Source of the DNA: Mediterranea sp. (in: CFB group bacteria)
GTDB lineage: Bacteria; Bacteroidota; Bacteroidia; Bacteroidales; Bacteroidaceae
DNA length: 42,471 nucleotides
Assembly: GCA_031287715.1 (NCBI GenBank)
Contig: JAITSN010000039.1
Coordinates: forward strand, 1-42,471
Direction: 5' to 3'
Shown: one piece after another, positions 26,962-34,468 of the stretch
Numbering within the stretch: the stretch's first letter is position 1
How the letters are laid out: each line of letters opens with the position of its first letter
The notes under the pieces: generated by a model
Told to the model about the DNA's origin: nothing
Databases searched by the model: none
The model's input: the letters and a program-made list of their open reading frames with translations, nothing else
Position numbers and translations under genes: made by a program

Positions 26962-29661
26962 TTAGAAACAGCGGCGATTGGCTGCCGCGCGGACGATCTC
27001 TCCAATCCAAAGTACGAATGATGTACTTCCGATAAGGATTCCCCAATCTGCTGACTTCAATGGAACAACGTTGAACATCTCGCCGCCAAATGAAACGATG
27101 AACCATTGTCCGGCAAGAATCACGATTGCAATGGCAAGGAAGCCTGAGCAGTTGCCGATAGAGGCAAACGCGGACTTGCCGGTCATAAATGCTTTGGCGT
27201 TGAACATGTTCCAGAACTGCAACAGCACAAACGCGGTGAAGAACAACGATAATTCATAGGGCGACAGTCCGTTTCCCGCGCTAAAATTGAAGAAATTCGC
27301 AACAAACGCTGCTGCGCTGAAGTCGGAAAGCGTTGTTATGTCGGCATGTTTGAAGTATTGTACCAGCCCAAACAGCAGGACGACAAAGAACATCCCAACG
27401 CCCAAAATACTTGTCCACATCGGTTTGTTGATGATGAAATCGGTGGTTTTCCGCGGCCTGTCCTTCATCACTTTTTCGCTTGGTGGAAGTGAGGCTAAGG
27501 CCAGCGCGGCAAAGGTGTCCATGATCAAGTTCACCCAAAGCATTTGCGTAACGGTCAAGGGCGATTCGGTGCCCAGGAATGCGCCGATCAAGACGATCAG
27601 ACAGGCTGCTACGTTGATGGTCATCTGAAAGAGGATGAACCTTTGGATATTTTGGTAGAGCGAACGGCCCCACATCACGGCGCGGGATATGCTGCTGAAT
27701 GAATTATCCAGGATGGTGATGTCGCTTGCTTCTTTGGCTACGCTTGTTCCGTCGCCCATCGAAAGCCCTACCTGTGCGACATTCAGGGCAGGGGCGTCGT
27801 TTGTGCCGTCACCTGTAACGGCAACTACTTGTCCCTTTTGCTGCAAGAGTTGTACCAATCGTTGTTTGTCCATCGGGCGGGCGCGCGAGAGGATCTTCAG
27901 TTCGACTATTTTTTTTAGCAGGGCCTTGTCGTCCATTTCTGCAAATTCTGCCCCCGTCAGGTGATGCGATTCGGCTTCGTCTTCTTGCCACAGTCCGATC
28001 TGCCGGCCGATCTCTTTGGCTGTTCCCGGCGTATCTCCGGTGACGATTTTCACTCCGATTCCTGCGTTGAGGCAACTTGATATGGCTGCAGGCACTTCTT
28101 CGCGGACGGGATCGGAAATGGCGACAATTCCAAGGAAGGTCAGGTCGGTGCTTACAATTTTGTTTTCCTTTATATAATCTTTGCCGTCTTCGATGATCGT
28201 GTAGGCGAAGCCTAAGGTGCGCATGGCTTTGTTCTGGTATTCAAGGAGCTGTGCCTCAATCTGTTCTTTGTTTACCGGAATGTTCTTGCACAATCCAAGG
28301 ATGATCTCGGGGGCGCCTTTTACGTAAAGGATCTTTTTGCCCAGGAGCGAAGAGTTGGCGATGGTGGCCATATATTTACGCTCGGTCGAGAAGGTCAACT
28401 GCTCTACGATCTCGGCTTCTTCGCGCAGGGGCAGGTAGTTTATGCCGTTTTCATGCAGCCACAGCAGCAACGCGCCTTCGGTGGGGTTGCCCAGCGCGCT
28501 GATCTTGTCTTTGTTGGAGTGATCCAGGTAAGCGGTTGAGTTTAAAGCGATGCTTTCTTTGATGATGCCGGTGATGCCTTCGCTGCCATAGAACTTTGTT
28601 TCGTAAACCTTCATTTGGTTTTGCGTCAATGTTCCGGTTTTATCTGTGCAGATCACTGTTGCAGCGCCCATTGTTTCGCAGGCGTGCATCTTGCGCACAA
28701 GGTTGTTGGTCGAAAGCATCCGCTTCATGCTCAACGCCAGGGATAGCGTGACGCTCATGGGCAGACCTTCGGGAACGGCAACAACGATCACCGTCACAGC
28801 TATCATGACGGTTTTCAGTATGTAGCCGCCGAACAGCACCCAGTCTTGTACGTTAAAGCTGCCGGCGTCGATGAAATATCCAATCAAACGGCCAACGATG
28901 ATCAGGCCTGCGATCACGTAGCTTGCCTTGGTGATCAGGCCGGCCAGCCCGTCGAGTTGCTTGTTGAGCGGTGTTTCAACGCTGCTGTCGATTTGGGCCC
29001 CTTCGTAAACCTTGCCGTATTCTGTGGCGTCGCCTACGTTGAAGACCCGCATGATGCCGTGCCCGTCCTGGACTGTTGTGCCTTTCATCGCATGGTTAGA
29101 CGGGTAGGTAGCGTCGCTTTGAAAATCGGCCGGGTTGATGGTTTTTTTGATTACAGGCTCGCCCGTGAGCGTTGATTCGTTGATCTGCAGCGAAACGGCT
29201 TCGAGCAACTCGCCATCGGCAGGGATTTCTTCACCTGTTTCAAGGATAACAATGTCACCCACAACAATTTCTTTTTTAAGGACTTGGCAAACATTACCGT
29301 TGCGGATCACTTTTACGGGCGTGTCGTCGTTTACCTGATTGAGTACTTCAAATTTTTTGTTGGCGCTCAGCTCAAAGCAAAAGCCGACAACCGTGGCCAA
29401 AAGTACGGCTATAAGTATTCCGGCAGGCTCGAAAAAGGCGCTTACCGTTGCGTGCCCTGAGAAGAACTCGTAGCACGACACGCCGATTGACAACGCCAAT
29501 GCTATTAACAAAATGATAATGATCGGGTCGGTGAATTTTTCAAGAAATTGCGCCCACAACGATTCTTTTTCAGGCGGGGTAAGAATGTTTTCCCCATACT
29601 TTTGCCTGCTTTCAAGGACTTGCGGGTCGGAAAGCCCTGTGTAACGATGTCTTTGTTCCAT
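26962..29661 (-). CDS. Calcium-translocating P-type ATPase (PMCA/SERCA-like)
   Basis: This 899-residue inner-membrane pump probably exports Ca2+. P-type signatures are present: an actuator loop STLTGEP, the PEGLPM membrane motif, the phosphorylation site CTDKTGTLTQ (Asp about 339), KGAPE in the nucleotide domain and GDGTNDAPALN (about 620). Ten hydrophobic helices are evident, including a C-terminal group of six. The overall organisation is that of PMCA-type calcium ATPases. Transport specificity is inferred from family, not proven. It lies downstream of the TerD-containing cluster, whose proteins are also expected to bind calcium, but has its own -7 element and terminator. Confidence 0.9.
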   Translation of the reverse strand: MEQRHRYTGLSDPQVLESRQKYGENILTPPEKESLWAQFLEKFTDPIIIILLIALALSIGVSCYEFFSGHATVSAFFEPAGILIAVLLATVVGFCFELSANKKFEVLNQVNDDTPVKVIRNGNVCQVLKKEIVVGDIVILETGEEIPADGELLEAVSLQINESTLTGEPVIKKTINPADFQSDATYPSNHAMKGTTVQDGHGIMRVFNVGDATEYGKVYEGAQIDSSVETPLNKQLDGLAGLITKASYVIAGLIIVGRLIGYFIDAGSFNVQDWVLFGGYILKTVMIAVTVIVVAVPEGLPMSVTLSLALSMKRMLSTNNLVRKMHACETMGAATVICTDKTGTLTQNQMKVYETKFYGSEGITGIIKESIALNSTAYLDHSNKDKISALGNPTEGALLLWLHENGINYLPLREEAEIVEQLTFSTERKYMATIANSSLLGKKILYVKGAPEIILGLCKNIPVNKEQIEAQLLEYQNKAMRTLGFAYTIIEDGKDYIKENKIVSTDLTFLGIVAISDPVREEVPAAISSCLNAGIGVKIVTGDTPGTAKEIGRQIGLWQEDEAESHHLTGAEFAEMDDKALLKKIVELKILSRARPMDKQRLVQLLQQKGQVVAVTGDGTNDAPALNVAQVGLSMGDGTSVAKEASDITILDNSFSSISRAVMWGRSLYQNIQRFILFQMTINVAACLIVLIGAFLGTESPLTVTQMLWVNLIMDTFAALALASLPPSEKVMKDRPRKTTDFIINKPMWTSILGVGMFFVVLLFGLVQYFKHADITTLSDFSAAAFVANFFNFSAGNGLSPYELSLFFTAFVLLQFWNMFNAKAFMTGKSAFASIGNCSGFLAIAIVILAGQWFIVSFGGEMFNVVPLKSADWGILIGSTSFVLWIGEIVRAAANRRCF

Positions 29662-29687
29662 CTATTCTATTATTTTAAATTATTTAT

Positions 29688-29766
29688 TACCGGTTCCATC
29701 CTGCGGATAAGTAATTCGTAAACGCCCCTGCTGAAAATAACCGGTAGGGTTGCAGCAACAAATATA
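29688..29766 (-). promoter_or_regulatory. Promoter and inverted repeat ahead of the calcium ATPase
   Basis: TATATTTG at 29766-29759 (minus strand) matches the -7 consensus and would place the start of transcription near 29752, leaving a leader of about 90 bases. Within the leader, taccggtt (29688-29695) and its perfect complement (29739-29746) could pair around a 43-base loop. The arms could be a regulator-binding dyad or an RNA structure. Confidence 0.45.
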
Positions 29767-29782
29767 CTTCATACCATAAGAT

Positions 29783-29983
29783 CTATTCTACTCCAAAAGA
29801 AAAAAGCATTTGCACAAAGTCTATCACCGAAAAAAATATCAATGCTATACCGATTATTTTGCAAGCGATATTGACGAAAAACTGTGGGGTGTTTTTTTTG
29901 TATTTTCTTTTGTTGTAAATCAAACGGGGTAAAACCATCCACACGAAAAGCCCGATTAAAATTTTGATGATTGGAAATGTCAT
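29783..29983 (-). CDS. 66-residue two-helix membrane protein
   Basis: The protein has two hydrophobic segments (about 4-22 and 38-62) separated by a strongly basic loop (YNKRKYKKN), predicting a cytoplasmic hairpin loop. No family is recognised. It follows a terminator-like hairpin by only 14 bases, so it would be expressed by read-through from the TerD cluster or from an unseen promoter. Its end contains the -7 element assigned to the calcium ATPase. It might assist the pump or the TerD system, but nothing in the sequence shows this. Confidence 0.55.
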   Translation of the reverse strand: MTFPIIKILIGLFVWMVLPRLIYNKRKYKKNTPQFFVNIACKIIGIALIFFSVIDFVQMLFSFGVE

Positions 29984-29996
29984 TTGCTTAGGGATT

Positions 29997-30033
29997 AAAA
30001 AAAAGAGGAACTGCGTCTTTCAACGGCAGTTCC
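29997..30033 (-). terminator. Terminator after the TerB-like gene
   Basis: Perfect 8-bp arms (ggaactgc 30007-30014, complement 30026-30033) are followed on the minus strand by TC and an eight-T tract (complement of 29997-30004). It lies 19 bp beyond the TerB-like stop and probably marks the end of the main TerD transcript. Confidence 0.8.
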
Positions 30034-30052
30034 CCTTCTTTTGATTAAAGAT

Positions 30053-30418
30053 CTATTTCACCAGATCCAACGTTGCAGGCAACTTTCCGGCTTTGCTTTT
30101 CAAGTTTACAAGCAGCGCTCTTTCGGCTTTGTCTAATTTGCCGTCGCCTTGAATCTTTGAAAGCAGCCATTTTGTTTCTTTTTCGTCAATCTTGCCGTCT
30201 TCCAAAAGATATGCAGAAACGGCCTCAACGAAGAGGTCTTCCCAACTGCTGTGGTTGGCCTTACCGGATACGGCATTGTTCAGCTCGAAAAGAAAACCGG
30301 CTTCTTCTTCGTCGATCTTTCCATCGGCAAATAATATTTCTCGAAGTTGTTTTACTTCGCTTTCGTCAATCACGCCATCGGCGAGGATCACGTTTTTTAA
30401 TTCTTCTAACTTGCTCAT
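30053..30418 (-). CDS. TerB/EF-hand-like protein with four acidic DG-I-D motifs
   Basis: This 121-residue cytoplasmic protein is helical, with four copies of a short acidic motif: ADGVIDESE (13-21), ADGKIDEEE (31-39), EDGKIDEKE (73-81) and GDGKLDKAE (91-99). The pattern ADGxIDxxE is characteristic of TerB-type domains, and the spacing into two pairs resembles EF-hand pairs. Divalent-metal binding is therefore a reasonable inference. Full TerB domains are usually near this length with two motifs, so this looks like a duplicated version. It is the last gene before the terminator of the TerD cluster. It could equally be a distinct EF-hand family. Confidence 0.65.
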   Translation of the reverse strand: MSKLEELKNVILADGVIDESEVKQLREILFADGKIDEEEAGFLFELNNAVSGKANHSSWEDLFVEAVSAYLLEDGKIDEKETKWLLSKIQGDGKLDKAERALLVNLKSKAGKLPATLDLVK

Positions 30419-30457
30419 GTTATATAATTTAAATAGGAATACTGTTTTTATTCTGTT

Positions 30458-31084
30458 TCACCTTCTGCTATATATTTCATTTACTTTTGCTTGAATTATA
30501 TTGTACTCGCCACCAAGTGCCTGCCTGCGTTCGGCGCCATTGCCAAATTCGCCGCGGATAACCCGTTTTGCCATTTCTTCAACGGTACCTTGCGGCAGTG
30601 TTGAAGTGTTAGCCCTTACGGGAGCTGCCGCCGGTTTTTCCGCCGGTGTCGTTGCGGGTTGGTTTGCAGGTTTTGCTTCTGCTTGCGGTGTCGTTGCGGG
30701 TTCGGTAGGAGCAGGCGTTACGGTTTCTTCCGAAACGGGAGCTTTATCTCTGCTTTCTTCCGCAGCTTTCGGCTCTGCGCTTTGCGCTTCTTCCGTTGGT
30801 GTTGCCGCCGTTTGTTCAACGGTTGTGCCTTCGTTTGCACCTTGATTGTCGCCGGCCGGCGAACAGTTTCTCACGCAAAGAATAACGGCTATAATGACAA
30901 CAATCAGCAACAGCAGCCAAAGCCACCATTTGCGTTTTTTACCGTCTGTATTAGAGTCTTTGTTGCTTGCGGCAGGTGCGGCCTCTTTTGAAAGGTTGAA
31001 TTTACTTTCTTTCGGCTCTTCATTTTTGGAGAGATTGAAATTGCTTTTCTTCTCTTCTCCCTTTGATAAATTGAACTTTGCCAT
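30458..31084 (-). CDS. Single-pass membrane protein with FNLSK tags and a Cpl-7-like C-terminus
   Basis: The 208 residues fall into clear parts. The N-terminus has three FNLSK motifs (4-8, 16-20, 29-33), the same tag found twice at the start of the neighbouring TerD protein. A basic patch GKKRK precedes one membrane helix (about 53-70), predicting a cytoplasmic N-terminus. A long Ala/Pro/Thr/Glu-rich linker (about 75-160) follows. The C-terminus (about 166-206: AKRVIRGEFGNGAERRQAL... and IIQAKVNEIYSRR) resembles the Cpl-7 (CW_7) repeat, which binds peptidoglycan in phage lysins. The arrangement suggests a link between cytoplasmic TerD proteins and the cell wall. This is inference from layout; no such role is known to me. 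Confidence 0.7.
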   Translation of the reverse strand: MAKFNLSKGEEKKSNFNLSKNEEPKESKFNLSKEAAPAASNKDSNTDGKKRKWWLWLLLLIVVIIAVILCVRNCSPAGDNQGANEGTTVEQTAATPTEEAQSAEPKAAEESRDKAPVSEETVTPAPTEPATTPQAEAKPANQPATTPAEKPAAAPVRANTSTLPQGTVEEMAKRVIRGEFGNGAERRQALGGEYNIIQAKVNEIYSRR

Positions 31085-31096
31085 TCACGGATAAGA

Positions 31097-31738
31097 TTAA
31101 GTGTATTGTGCAATCAGTGCAGGCAAAGAACCAATAGAACCACGGCCAAGCGCCTCAAATTCCCATTCTGTCCCTATGCGATAGAGGCGGCCAAATTCTA
31201 CGGCGTCTTCATTGCCGAATTTTTCAGCAAGGTTGTAGCGCATGATTTCGTCACCTGTTTTTTCGTTCAAAATACGGAGATAGCAACCGTCCACCATACC
31301 GAAATTCAGCTGGAGCGTGCGACGGTCGCGTTTGTCATCGTGTGGATATTTGCAGATAGTCACAACAATAATGATCTGTTCTACCCGTTTATCCACTTTC
31401 GATAAATCCAGGATCATGTCTTCTGCATCTCCTTCTTCGTCTTCGTCGCCGCCTTCGCGTTCATCAATAGCACCGAATAAAGCGCCGTCTTGCGACAACG
31501 GACGTATATTGCCTTCTTTGTCGGTACCTTTTTCAGCACCGTAAAACACAAAGAAACCGTCATCGGGAATTTTAAAATCATTGCCAATCATGAATGCAGA
31601 TACGTCCAGATCGAAATTCGGGCCATTAGGGTCTTCGTTGGCTTGCCAACCCAAACCAATGCGAACATTTACAAGTCCGCCATCACTTTTAGAAAGGTTG
31701 AACCTTTCTCCGCTTTTTGATAAATTGAATTTTGCCAT
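31097..31738 (-). CDS. TerD family protein with FNLSK N-terminal tags
   Basis: TerD-family proteins are cytoplasmic or membrane-associated calcium-binding beta-sandwich proteins linked to tellurite, phage and envelope stress resistance. The family core is visible: VRIGLGWQANE (about 25-35), FDLDVSAFMIG (about 42-52), a strongly acidic stretch REGGDEDEEGDAED where TerD normally has GDDRTGEGDGDDE, then ILDLSKVDKRVEQIIIVVTI. The N-terminus begins MAKFNLSKSGERFNLSKS, with two FNLSK motifs instead of one. The 213 residues include an insertion around the acidic loop. It lies 12 bp after the other terD and 12 bp before the tagged membrane protein. Confidence 0.9.
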   Translation of the reverse strand: MAKFNLSKSGERFNLSKSDGGLVNVRIGLGWQANEDPNGPNFDLDVSAFMIGNDFKIPDDGFFVFYGAEKGTDKEGNIRPLSQDGALFGAIDEREGGDEDEEGDAEDMILDLSKVDKRVEQIIIVVTICKYPHDDKRDRRTLQLNFGMVDGCYLRILNEKTGDEIMRYNLAEKFGNEDAVEFGRLYRIGTEWEFEALGRGSIGSLPALIAQYT

Positions 31739-31750
31739 CTTAATTTAAGG

Positions 31751-32320
31751 TTATTGATAATACTCTACTAAACCACCCAGGCCTTCGGTATAAGCCAGGT
31801 CAAAGGCTTCAAATATCCACTGTCCATCGCTTTTGTAAAATCTGCCGATGATCAAAGCATTGGAACCCGGAAATTTTTCCTCCAAAATGTATTGGCAAAG
31901 CACTTCGCTTGTTTCGGCATTGTAAACTCTTGCAAAAGAATTTTGAATCATGCCAAAGTCTTGCTTGCGTTCTTCGGCTTGGTCAATAGTGATAGCAAAT
32001 ACGATTTGTGCAGCCTGGGGATTAAGTTTCGATAATTCTATGTTAATAGTTTCGTCATCTCCCTCACCTTCACCGGTGCGGTTATCACCGGAATGTTGCA
32101 CCGCACCATCCGGACTGACTTTATTATTATAGAAAATAAAATACTCATCAGCCAGCAGCTTACCGTTTTCACCCAAAATGAAAACAGATGCATCGCAGTC
32201 AAACTGATACGGGGATGCTCCTTCATTGACATCCCATCCTAAACCAACCGTTATCTTATTGATACCCGGTTTTTCCTTTTGGAGGTTTATACTCCCTCCC
32301 TTTTTTAATACTATTGCCAT
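31751..32320 (-). CDS. TerD family protein, canonical form
   Basis: This 189-residue TerD/TerZ/TerE-type protein has near-canonical motifs: the N-terminus SINLQKEKPG, ITVGLGWDVNE (about 23-33), FDCDASVFILG (about 40-50), and the calcium-loop segment GDNRTGEGEGDDETI, followed by LSKLNPQAAQIVFAITI. The acidic residues for Ca2+ binding appear intact. It is the first of the closely spaced run terD-terD-FNLSK membrane protein-TerB-like and follows the larger cytoskeleton-like genes after 136 bp. I cannot assign it to TerD, TerZ or TerE specifically. No clear -7 element is seen in the 136-bp gap. Confidence 0.93.
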   Translation of the reverse strand: MAIVLKKGGSINLQKEKPGINKITVGLGWDVNEGASPYQFDCDASVFILGENGKLLADEYFIFYNNKVSPDGAVQHSGDNRTGEGEGDDETINIELSKLNPQAAQIVFAITIDQAEERKQDFGMIQNSFARVYNAETSEVLCQYILEEKFPGSNALIIGRFYKSDGQWIFEAFDLAYTEGLGGLVEYYQ

Positions 32321-32456
32321 AATAAAAGTTGTTTATATTACATTAAAATGATTGTCTGCATAACATTCGTTAAACAATTATTCAATTTTCAATTATTCGA
32401 TATTCAATCTCCACCACCAAACATTCCTAAAAAGCTCAACAGAAAAATTAGTTATT

Positions 32457-34457
32457 CTATTTTTTTCTTGGCGGCGGCGGAGGTGGTGGAACACTTCTTC
32501 CATTTGTTTGTTTCGGTACAGGTACAGCAGGCGGAGGTGGCGCAACAGTATTTTTGCTTGCTCCCGTATTGCCCTGAGGCTTCACATCTGGTTTTACAGG
32601 TATGGGAGGCGGTGTACTTACGCCTGCTTTCGGCTGATTGTTAGCTTTATTACCACCTACAGGCGGCGGAGGCGGTACGGATTTTCTTCTTTTTATTTCT
32701 TCCAACTTAACTTTTGCAGCACCGTTGTTTTTATCTATTGCCAAAACTCTATTGAATATTGTTTCTGCTTCTGTCAGCTGTTTCTGCAACAATAGCCCTT
32801 CACCTTTATTCAATAATTCTCTGATTTCCGCCTCTTTTTTCTCCTTTTCCTGTTGCTGGATTAGTTTCTGTTGCTCTTTATTCTTTATCAGGCGTTTCAC
32901 CTCAATGATTTTCTTTATGATTTCGGCATTGTCAAAGACGTTTTGGGCTGCTTCGTATTCTTCAAGCGATTTTCCCAATTCACCTTCCACCAACAATTTA
33001 TCGCCTTTGTTCAAATACGATTTATAGAGATCGTTTTTGGCATTCAGGTTGTCGATTCTTTCATTCAAATCAGATAAAAACAGCTTGTATTCCCTGCTCA
33101 TCCTATCCAGCGAAATGGCATTCTTGACATTTACCCGTGCATCTTCCAGTTTTCCGTCTTTCTCCAACTCTACGGCTCTGTTGAATAGTTTTTGAGCCTC
33201 TTTGCGGTTTTGTTCTTCTCGTTGTGCCTCGGCCTGCCGGTTTGCAGCTTCTTCTGCTTCTTTGCGCTGTTTGTCTTCCAATGCCCGCTGTTCCGCTTGT
33301 TTCTGTTCCTCGGCTTTGGCACGCTCCTTTATCCTTGCTTCTTCGCTTGCATACCGGTTGACATCAATTTTGGGATATATTGCCAATATGTTGTAAATAT
33401 CATTGTTAGTGTAGAAATGTATACGTTCCCTTCCGATAATCTGTTCAAAACTGCTTCTCACCCGCTCGCTTTGAAAACAATTACCAAGAAGAAAAACCAT
33501 TGATATGTCACCTTTTACATGGTCACTTTTGAAAGCATCATAAATATCTTTCAAGTCTTGTATGTATTGTCCCGTATCGCTGTCCAAATCATCTTTCCGC
33601 ACGATCACTTCACGTGGCATGCTCGGGGCTTTGGCGAAACTGACGGAAGGAATACGCAACGGCAAATTTTTTCGGGTTTGTGCATCCAGCCGCTTCAACC
33701 AATCGCTTGCCGCTGCCTCCAGACGTTCTATCTCTTCTTCTTTTTCATCGTCATTAGATAGCACACCGGTGGTTTTATTCACCTCGTTAACAACAAACCT
33801 TGCCAAAGCTCTTTTCCGCGGGTCTAATCCTTTCCCCCTATGTGAAATAGTTTTGCTGTCTTTGAGAAAATAATTATCGGAAAGAGACAGCTTCATCAAA
33901 CTTAGCATAGCATTGGTGGCTTCCAGAAAAACGGCAATGCTTCCGTTAACAAGATTCAGTTTCTTTTGATTTATGGTGTGATAGCAAGCTAACTCGGCAA
34001 GCGGAATGGTGTAAGAATCAATTTGGAAGCCCTGCTTTTTCAGGTAATCCACCATTTTTTGTTTGGCATTATCGCTGATAGATGAAGAAAAAGCGAGCAG
34101 TGTCGGGATAACTTCCGTGTTATCAAGTGTTTTTTGCTGATATGCGTTTTTAACAATGTCGATTAATCCCGATTCTTTCAGCAAATTAATCACAGGATGT
34201 TCTATTCCACGTAACAAGAATTTATCCTGTTCTTTTTCAATTTTCTCGAAAAACCTGCCGTAATAATTAACTTCTGAATTATTAAAGTGTGTCTTGTTGT
34301 CTTTCCCAAACGAAATACTGTTTTGATGCGGATTGTTGAAAAAATACAACCACAGCAAATCTTCTTTGCCATTTGTTATTGGATAGGAAATTCCATTGTC
34401 GGTACACACAGCACCGACAATGAACTCCATATCAATATGTAACACCAGATAACTCAT
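32457..34457 (-). CDS. Degenerate Hsp70/actin-like (ASKHA) module with coiled-coil, TPR-like and proline-rich segments
   Basis: I do not recognise a named family. The N-terminal ~360 residues read like a decayed ASKHA fold. SYLVLHIDMEFIVGAV stands where phosphate-1 would be, without its glycines. DISMVFLLGNCFQSERVRSS (about residues 320-340) matches the adenosine-motif position of Hsp70 but has G-N-C rather than G-G-S. A charged coiled coil rich in Lys, Glu, Ala and Gln follows (about 365-425), then TPR-like helices (about 425-580), then a proline-rich tail with repeated PPPPP (about 580-666). It lies 11 bp after the intact ASKHA ATPase, so a paired complex is likely. ATP hydrolysis is doubtful. 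ATG at 34457 is preferred over GTG at 34466. Confidence 0.65.
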   Translation of the reverse strand: MSYLVLHIDMEFIVGAVCTDNGISYPITNGKEDLLWLYFFNNPHQNSISFGKDNKTHFNNSEVNYYGRFFEKIEKEQDKFLLRGIEHPVINLLKESGLIDIVKNAYQQKTLDNTEVIPTLLAFSSSISDNAKQKMVDYLKKQGFQIDSYTIPLAELACYHTINQKKLNLVNGSIAVFLEATNAMLSLMKLSLSDNYFLKDSKTISHRGKGLDPRKRALARFVVNEVNKTTGVLSNDDEKEEEIERLEAAASDWLKRLDAQTRKNLPLRIPSVSFAKAPSMPREVIVRKDDLDSDTGQYIQDLKDIYDAFKSDHVKGDISMVFLLGNCFQSERVRSSFEQIIGRERIHFYTNNDIYNILAIYPKIDVNRYASEEARIKERAKAEEQKQAEQRALEDKQRKEAEEAANRQAEAQREEQNRKEAQKLFNRAVELEKDGKLEDARVNVKNAISLDRMSREYKLFLSDLNERIDNLNAKNDLYKSYLNKGDKLLVEGELGKSLEEYEAAQNVFDNAEIIKKIIEVKRLIKNKEQQKLIQQQEKEKKEAEIRELLNKGEGLLLQKQLTEAETIFNRVLAIDKNNGAAKVKLEEIKRRKSVPPPPPVGGNKANNQPKAGVSTPPPIPVKPDVKPQGNTGASKNTVAPPPPAVPVPKQTNGRSVPPPPPPPRKK

Positions 34458-34468
34458 TTGTACCACAT

